From an uncultured Beijerinckiaceae bacterium (GTDB lineage Bacteria > Pseudomonadota > Alphaproteobacteria > Rhizobiales > Beijerinckiaceae): DNA of 9,768 nucleotides. The notes beneath the pieces were generated by a model, which saw only the letters and a program-made list of their open reading frames with translations, had not been told where the DNA came from and made no database searches. Location of the stretch: NCBI GenBank assembly GCA_937863205.1, contig CALMGA010000324.1:2489-12256 (forward strand), read 5' to 3'. Every line of letters begins with the position of its first letter. Within the stretch, counting starts at the first letter, position 1. Positions 6,389 to 9,768 of the stretch are shown here, piece after piece. Position numbers and translations under genes: made by a program.

Positions 6389-6667
6389 CTATTTCAGGTA
6401 GGTTCGGACCACGTCGATCAGCTCGGCCGCACCCCTGGCGCGGCCCGCGTCCACCTCGTGGTCCGGGTCCACGACGTGATGGCGGATGTGGTCTTCCATC
6501 AGCTCGGCTGTCAGGCCGGTCACCGCACCCCGCACCGACGCCACCAGCATCAACACGTCGGTGCAGCCCAGCTCCGCCTCCAAGGCGCGCTCGATCGCCT
6601 CCACCTGCCCCCGGATGCGCCGCACCCGGCCGAGGAGCTTGGCTTTTTCTTTGATCGTGTGTGCCAT
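6389..6667 (-). CDS. dmeR: RcnR/CsoR-family nickel/cobalt-responsive repressor DmeR
   Basis: 92 residues, all-helical, full family length. It begins MAHTIKEKAKLLGRVRRIRG, nearly matching E. coli RcnR. Every RcnR metal ligand is present at the same number: His3, Cys35, His60 and His64. That makes it a nickel/cobalt sensor rather than a copper CsoR or a formaldehyde FrmR (which lacks this His set). In the known rhizobial dmeRF system the apo-protein represses its own operon and metal binding releases it. It is the first gene of the operon, seven bases ahead of dmeF. A G/C-tract site of the expected type lies 15 bases upstream of its start. It is divergent from the cobalt-type nitrile hydratase alpha-like gene, so it might also affect that gene; this is inference. 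Confidence 0.92.
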   Translation of the reverse strand: MAHTIKEKAKLLGRVRRIRGQVEAIERALEAELGCTDVLMLVASVRGAVTGLTAELMEDHIRHHVVDPDHEVDAGRARGAAELIDVVRTYLK

Positions 6668-6682
6668 GCGAAGACCATATCG

Positions 6683-6697
6683 TAGGGTAACCCCCTA
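6683..6697. promoter_or_regulatory. Predicted DmeR operator
   Basis: The sequence TAGGG-TAACC-CCCTA is an inverted repeat whose right arm lies in a run of five C flanked by TA. RcnR-type and rhizobial DmeR sites are G/C tracts bounded by TA-rich repeats of this kind. It ends 15-30 bases upstream of the dmeR start codon, overlapping where the dmeR promoter should be: on the minus strand ATGACA lies before the tract and TACGAT after it, both imperfect boxes. The other half of the 227-base spacer (6720-6880) shows no clear promoter for the plus-strand gene. Confidence 0.6.
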
Positions 6698-6880
6698 TGT
6701 CATAACCGAACGCGCATGATGGTGAAACACCAGCGTCGGCGTTTGTCAGTTCGTCGATGGCCGGCGCATGGTCGAACCGCTTCGCGGAACCGGAGTCCGC
6801 CTCAGGAAGTGGTAGCGGCTGTCGCGCGTCGCACCCATCCCGAAAATTCCAGCCGGTTCCGAATTGAGGCATCACCCACG

Positions 6881-6888
6881 AAGGGAGG
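6881..6888 (+). promoter_or_regulatory. Ribosome binding site fixing a TTG start
   Basis: AAGGGAGG lies six bases before the TTG at 6895. No ATG or GTG in that frame is as well placed, so this strong site decides the TTG as the start of the alpha/gamma-type subunit. Confidence 0.7.
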
Positions 6889-6894
6889 CACGCC

Positions 6895-7557
6895 TTGAGC
6901 GATTCGCCTGACCATTCCCACCACCACGCCCACCCGCCGGCGGCCGCCGCCGCGCCGGCGCCGCTGACGCACTACCAGGTCATGGAGGTGGCCCTGCGCG
7001 AGCTGCTGGCGGCGAAGGGGGTCTTCATGCCCGACGACGTCCGCCGCGAGGTCGAAGCCATGGAGGGCCGCGGTGCCGGCACCGGCGCCCGCCTCGTCGC
7101 CCGCGCCTGGGTCGATCCCGCCTTCAAGGCGCACCTGCTCGTCGACGCCCGCGACGCGGCGGCCGACCTCGGCATCCCCGGCGGCCCGTTCCGCGTCCTG
7201 GTGATGGAGAACACGGCCGCCGTGCACAACATGATCGTGTGCACCCTGTGCTCCTGCTACCCCCGCGTCCTGCTCGGCCTGCCGCCGGCCTGGTACAAGG
7301 GGACGGCCTACCGATCACGCGCGGTTCGCGAGCCGCGCGCCGTGCTGGCCGAGTTCGGCTTGCACCTGCCCGATGACGTCACCCTGCGGGTCCACGATTC
7401 CACCGCCGACATGCGCTACATGGTTCTGCCGATGCGCCCGGCCGGGACGGAGGACTGGGACGAGGAACGCTTGGCGGCCCTGGTCACGCGCGACAGCCTG
7501 ATCGGCATCGCGCAGGCGCTCGCCCCGGAGGCTGTCGGCACGACCGGTCAGGCTTGA
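6895..7557 (+). CDS. Cobalt-type nitrile hydratase alpha / thiocyanate hydrolase gamma-like catalytic subunit
   Basis: 220 residues, full alpha-subunit length. The N-terminus is His/Ala/Pro-rich (HSHHHAHPP), then a helical arm (LTHYQVMEVALRELLAAKGV, 24-43). The metal claw is VCTLCSCYPR (115-124): Cys116, Cys119 and Cys121 with two backbone amides would bind low-spin Co(III), and Cys119/Cys121 are the positions normally oxidised to sulfinate and sulfenate. Thr in CTLC marks the cobalt type (iron enzymes have Ser). Downstream signatures are all present: LPPAWYKGTAYRSRAVREPR (129-148), LAEFG, RYMVLPMRPAGTEDW (174-188) and TRDSLIG (198-204). Arg124 stands where nitrile hydratases usually have Trp (CYPWP) and where thiocyanate hydrolase, as I recall it, has Arg; this and the split beta partner lean toward a ScnC-like protein. 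It hydrates a nitrile or hydrolyses thiocyanate in the cytoplasm; which one is open. The beta-like partner genes lie about 1.9 kb upstream, beyond dmeRF. Confidence 0.88.
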   Translation: MSDSPDHSHHHAHPPAAAAAPAPLTHYQVMEVALRELLAAKGVFMPDDVRREVEAMEGRGAGTGARLVARAWVDPAFKAHLLVDARDAAADLGIPGGPFRVLVMENTAAVHNMIVCTLCSCYPRVLLGLPPAWYKGTAYRSRAVREPRAVLAEFGLHLPDDVTLRVHDSTADMRYMVLPMRPAGTEDWDEERLAALVTRDSLIGIAQALAPEAVGTTGQA

Positions 7558-7577
7558 GGCTCCGCTTCCACGCAGCC

Positions 7578-7630
7578 GAAGCCATGGTTCACGAAGCCTT
7601 GGTTCACGAAGCCTTGGTTCACGAAGCCTT
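7578..7630. repeat. 15-bp tandem repeat, three and a half copies
   Basis: The unit GAAGCCTTGGTTCAC occurs at 7593-7607 and 7608-7622, with a variant (GAAGCCATGGTTCAC) at 7578-7592 and a partial copy (GAAGCCTT) at 7623-7630. It lies between two convergent genes and covers the last three sense codons and the stop of the GGDEF/EAL gene. Read on the minus strand, each unit is Lys-Ala-Ser-stop-Thr, so the stop codon itself is repeated in frame. It probably arose by slippage. Confidence 0.9.
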
Positions 7631-9768
7631 GCGCGTGGTCATCGCCACGGCGAGCCGGCTTTCGAACAGGGTCGGGGCCCTGGCCCGCAGCGCGCGCGGG
7701 GCGGAGTCGAACAGGGCATCCACCTCGTCGGCGGGACGGGCCTTGCTGAACAGCCAGCCCTGGATGTCGTCGCACCGCTTCAGCTTCAGCGCCAGCGCCT
7801 GCCCGACCGTTTCCACCCCCTCGGCAGTGACGCGGATGTTGAGCTTGCGGGCGAGCGTCAGCATGGCGTCCACGATGGCGTCGCTCTCGGGACGCTCGAC
7901 CAGATGGGTGATGAAGGAGCGATCGATCTTGATCTTGTCGACGGGAAAGTTGACGAGGTAGGTCAGCGACGAATAGCCGGTGCCGAAGTCGTCCAGCGCG
8001 ACCCTGATGCCCTTGGCGCGCAGGGCATGCAGGTTGTTCAGCGCTTCCGCGCCGCCATCGAGGAAGACACCTTCGGTGATCTCGATTTCGAGGCGCCACG
8101 GCGGCAGGCCGCTTGTTCTCAGCGCCAGGGCGACATCCGCCATGAACTCGGGCGCGCGCAGGTGCTGGGGCGAGATGTTGACGGCCACGCGGGCCGGTTC
8201 GCACCAGCCCGCGGCATCCTTGCACGCCCGCATCAGGACGAAGCGTCCGATCGCGACCACCAGCCCGCTTGCCTCCGCGGCCGGGATGAAATCGGCCGGC
8301 GACACGCTTCCGCGCACCGGCGAGGTCCAGCGGATCAGCGCCTCGAAGGAGACGATCCGCCCTTCCTCCAGGTCGAACAAAGGCTGGTAATGCAGGGCGA
8401 ACTCGGCCCGCGCCAGCGCCAGCTTGATGTCGAGTTCCAGTTCGCGCCGGGCGGCGACGACCTGTTCCAGTTGCGGGCTGAATACCCCGATGCGGCCCTT
8501 GCCATCCGCCTTGGCCCGCGCCAGCGCCAGTTCGGCCTTGCGGATCAGGCTGTCGCACTCGCCGGCGTCCTGCGGCGCGACGGCGATGCCGATGCTGATG
8601 CCCACCGACAGCTCCGCGCCCTCGATCGCGATCGGCGCGCGCAGGGCGGCAGTCAGCTTGCGCGCCAGGGTTTCGGCACTGGAGGGTTCCAGGGGCAGGT
8701 AGAGCAAGGCGAATTCATCGCCCCCGAGGCGGGCGAGCGTGGCCGAGCGCGGCGCTTCCGCCTTCAGCCGGCCGGCGACGGCTTTCAGCAGCTCGTCGCC
8801 GGCGGCATGGCCGAGCCGATCGTTGATCGACTTGAAGCCATCGAGGTTGCACAGCAGCAGGGCGCGCGGGCGCTCCGCCGTGGCCGCTCCGCATTCGCGC
8901 GCGGCGAGGATCCCGAAGGTATCGCGCCCGTGCAGGCCGGTCAGACGGTCGTGGGTGGCGAGGTGGGCGATGCGGGTCGCCGCCTCGCGAAGGGCGGTGA
9001 CGTTCCAACCGATGCCGCGATAGCCGGCAAAGGCGCCGGTGGCGTCGAACACCGGCTTGCCGGTCAACCGCCACCAGGTGGTCTCGCTCTCCCGCGCGAC
9101 CGATCCCGCCGGGCCGGCGTTCTGGCTTGAGGCATCCTGGCTCAGCACCAGTTCTTCGCCGTGGAAGGGGCGGCGCACCGCCAGCGTCGCCAGAAGCGCG
9201 GTGACGGCCGGGATCGCGGTCGGCACGGCCGTGCGGCCGCAGAACAGGTTCTCGAACGGCTTGCCTTCCAGCCGGGCAAGGGGCACGCCCGCCACCTCGC
9301 TCAGGCGGTCGGACACTTCGCGCAGGCGCAGGCCGCCATCCGTGCGCCAGAACCAGGCGCCGTGGTCGTCGGCGCTGTCGAGGGACACGAGGTCAAGCAT
9401 GTCTTCGCGTTCGTCGGCGCGAAACGCTTCCGCGATGCGCTGGCGCGAAGCGTGCTGCAGGCGACGGCACACCACCGCGACGAGCCAGCTGAAGCCCAGC
9501 AGCGGAAGCGGCAGGATCAGGCCGGTCGAGCCGCCGGCCAGAGCGACGCCGCAGACGCTGCCAGCCAGGATCGGCGCCAGGAACCACAGGCACACCGACG
9601 AAATCGGACCGAGCAGCGGCGCGACGGCGAACATCACGCCGGTGGTGACAACAAGAACGAGCCGCCCCTGCGCGTCCGCCCCGGCGAACAGAAGCAGGGG
9701 CAGCGTCGCCCAGGCCGCGCCGGCGGCGAGGGCTGCGGCGGCGGCCACGCCGCGGGCGAGGACGAGGG
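7619..9768 (-). CDS. Membrane-anchored PAS-like/GGDEF/EAL cyclic-di-GMP protein, N-terminus cut by window edge
   Basis: At least 709 residues; the frame stays open to the right edge, so the true start is probably outside. Numbering here is from the GTG at 9748. Residues 1-95 hold several hydrophobic segments (membrane anchor, possibly a MASE-like sensor). Residues 130-255 are PAS-like (AWFWRTDGGLRLREVSDRLS at the start; GYRGIGWNVTALREA at the end). The GGDEF domain (about 263-425) has LATHDRLTGL, NLDGFKSIND and an intact GGDEF at 342-346; the upstream inhibitory RxxD site is not recognisable (RSAT). The EAL domain (about 437-680) has FEALIRW (EAL at 469-471), VNIS, EITEG, LDDFGTGYSS, DKIKIDRSF, TAEGVET and CDDIQGWLFSKA, so all metal-binding and catalytic residues for hydrolysis to pGpG appear present. 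Both making and breaking of cyclic di-GMP are possible; the balance cannot be told. It ends within a tandem repeat. Confidence 0.92.
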   Translation of the reverse strand, partial: LVLARGVAAAAALAAGAAWATLPLLLFAGADAQGRLVLVVTTGVMFAVAPLLGPISSVCLWFLAPILAGSVCGVALAGGSTGLILPLPLLGFSWLVAVVCRRLQHASRQRIAEAFRADEREDMLDLVSLDSADDHGAWFWRTDGGLRLREVSDRLSEVAGVPLARLEGKPFENLFCGRTAVPTAIPAVTALLATLAVRRPFHGEELVLSQDASSQNAGPAGSVARESETTWWRLTGKPVFDATGAFAGYRGIGWNVTALREAATRIAHLATHDRLTGLHGRDTFGILAARECGAATAERPRALLLCNLDGFKSINDRLGHAAGDELLKAVAGRLKAEAPRSATLARLGGDEFALLYLPLEPSSAETLARKLTAALRAPIAIEGAELSVGISIGIAVAPQDAGECDSLIRKAELALARAKADGKGRIGVFSPQLEQVVAARRELELDIKLALARAEFALHYQPLFDLEEGRIVSFEALIRWTSPVRGSVSPADFIPAAEASGLVVAIGRFVLMRACKDAAGWCEPARVAVNISPQHLRAPEFMADVALALRTSGLPPWRLEIEITEGVFLDGGAEALNNLHALRAKGIRVALDDFGTGYSSLTYLVNFPVDKIKIDRSFITHLVERPESDAIVDAMLTLARKLNIRVTAEGVETVGQALALKLKRCDDIQGWLFSKARPADEVDALFDSAPRALRARAPTLFESRLAVAMTTRKAS

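Noticed and set aside
5263..6654. Two plus-strand open frames (5263-5919 and 5920-6654) opposite dmeF and dmeR
   Set aside because: They are Arg/His/Pro-rich, lack a ribosome site, and lie opposite proteins with complete metal-binding motifs.
5035..6894. Possible mobile-element insertion carrying dmeRF into an older scnBAC-type operon
   Set aside because: No transposase, terminal inverted repeats or target-site duplication is visible at either border, and base composition matches the neighbours. Rearrangement without an element remains possible.
6895..7557. Firm assignment as thiocyanate hydrolase
   Set aside because: The Arg after the cysteine claw and the split beta partner point that way, but much of the C-terminal half looks like nitrile hydratase. 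The substrate cannot be decided from sequence alone.
7904..9130. Plus-strand open frame of about 400 codons opposite the GGDEF/EAL gene
   Set aside because: It mirrors the GC-rich codons of a well-supported gene on the other strand and shows no domain of its own.

Overview
The window is very GC-rich, with dense coding on both strands and strong G/C preference at third codon positions. It looks like chromosomal DNA of an aerobic, ubiquinone-making alphaproteobacterium. The evidence is ubiG, a rhizobial-type dmeRF metal-efflux pair, AnmK and a DUF2934 protein with a Lys/Ala-rich tail. I cannot name a genus. No RNA genes, CRISPR arrays, insertion sequences or phage genes were found.

Left part (1-2651, all minus strand): the 5' end of an exported alpha/beta-hydrolase-like gene runs off the left edge. 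Next come a DUF2934 protein with a good intrinsic terminator, anmK (anhydro-MurNAc kinase, cell-wall recycling), a small exported glycine-rich protein just upstream of anmK, and a single-domain rhodanese.

Middle (2789-5034, all plus strand): ubiG (ubiquinone O-methyltransferase), a short frame matching only the C-terminal end of GH1-like beta-glucosidase relatives (probably a truncated remnant), a thioredoxin-fold [2Fe-2S] ferredoxin, and two small genes. These last two correspond to the N-terminal and C-terminal halves of the nitrile hydratase beta subunit, the arrangement known from thiocyanate hydrolase (ScnB and ScnA). They overlap by four bases (TTGA).

Right-middle (5152-7557): a minus-strand dmeR-dmeF operon (RcnR/CsoR-family nickel/cobalt sensor plus CDF exporter) sits between the beta-like pair and the catalytic alpha/gamma-type subunit. 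That subunit is on the plus strand, divergent from dmeR, and carries the cobalt-type claw CTLCSC followed by YPR. The four parts plausibly form one module: a three-subunit cobalt enzyme of the nitrile hydratase/thiocyanate hydrolase family, with nickel/cobalt homeostasis genes embedded between its subunit genes. This is the most interesting part of the window.

Right end (7558-9768): a short tandem 15-bp repeat covers the 3' end of a membrane-anchored PAS-like/GGDEF/EAL cyclic-di-GMP protein on the minus strand. Its N-terminus is cut by the window edge.
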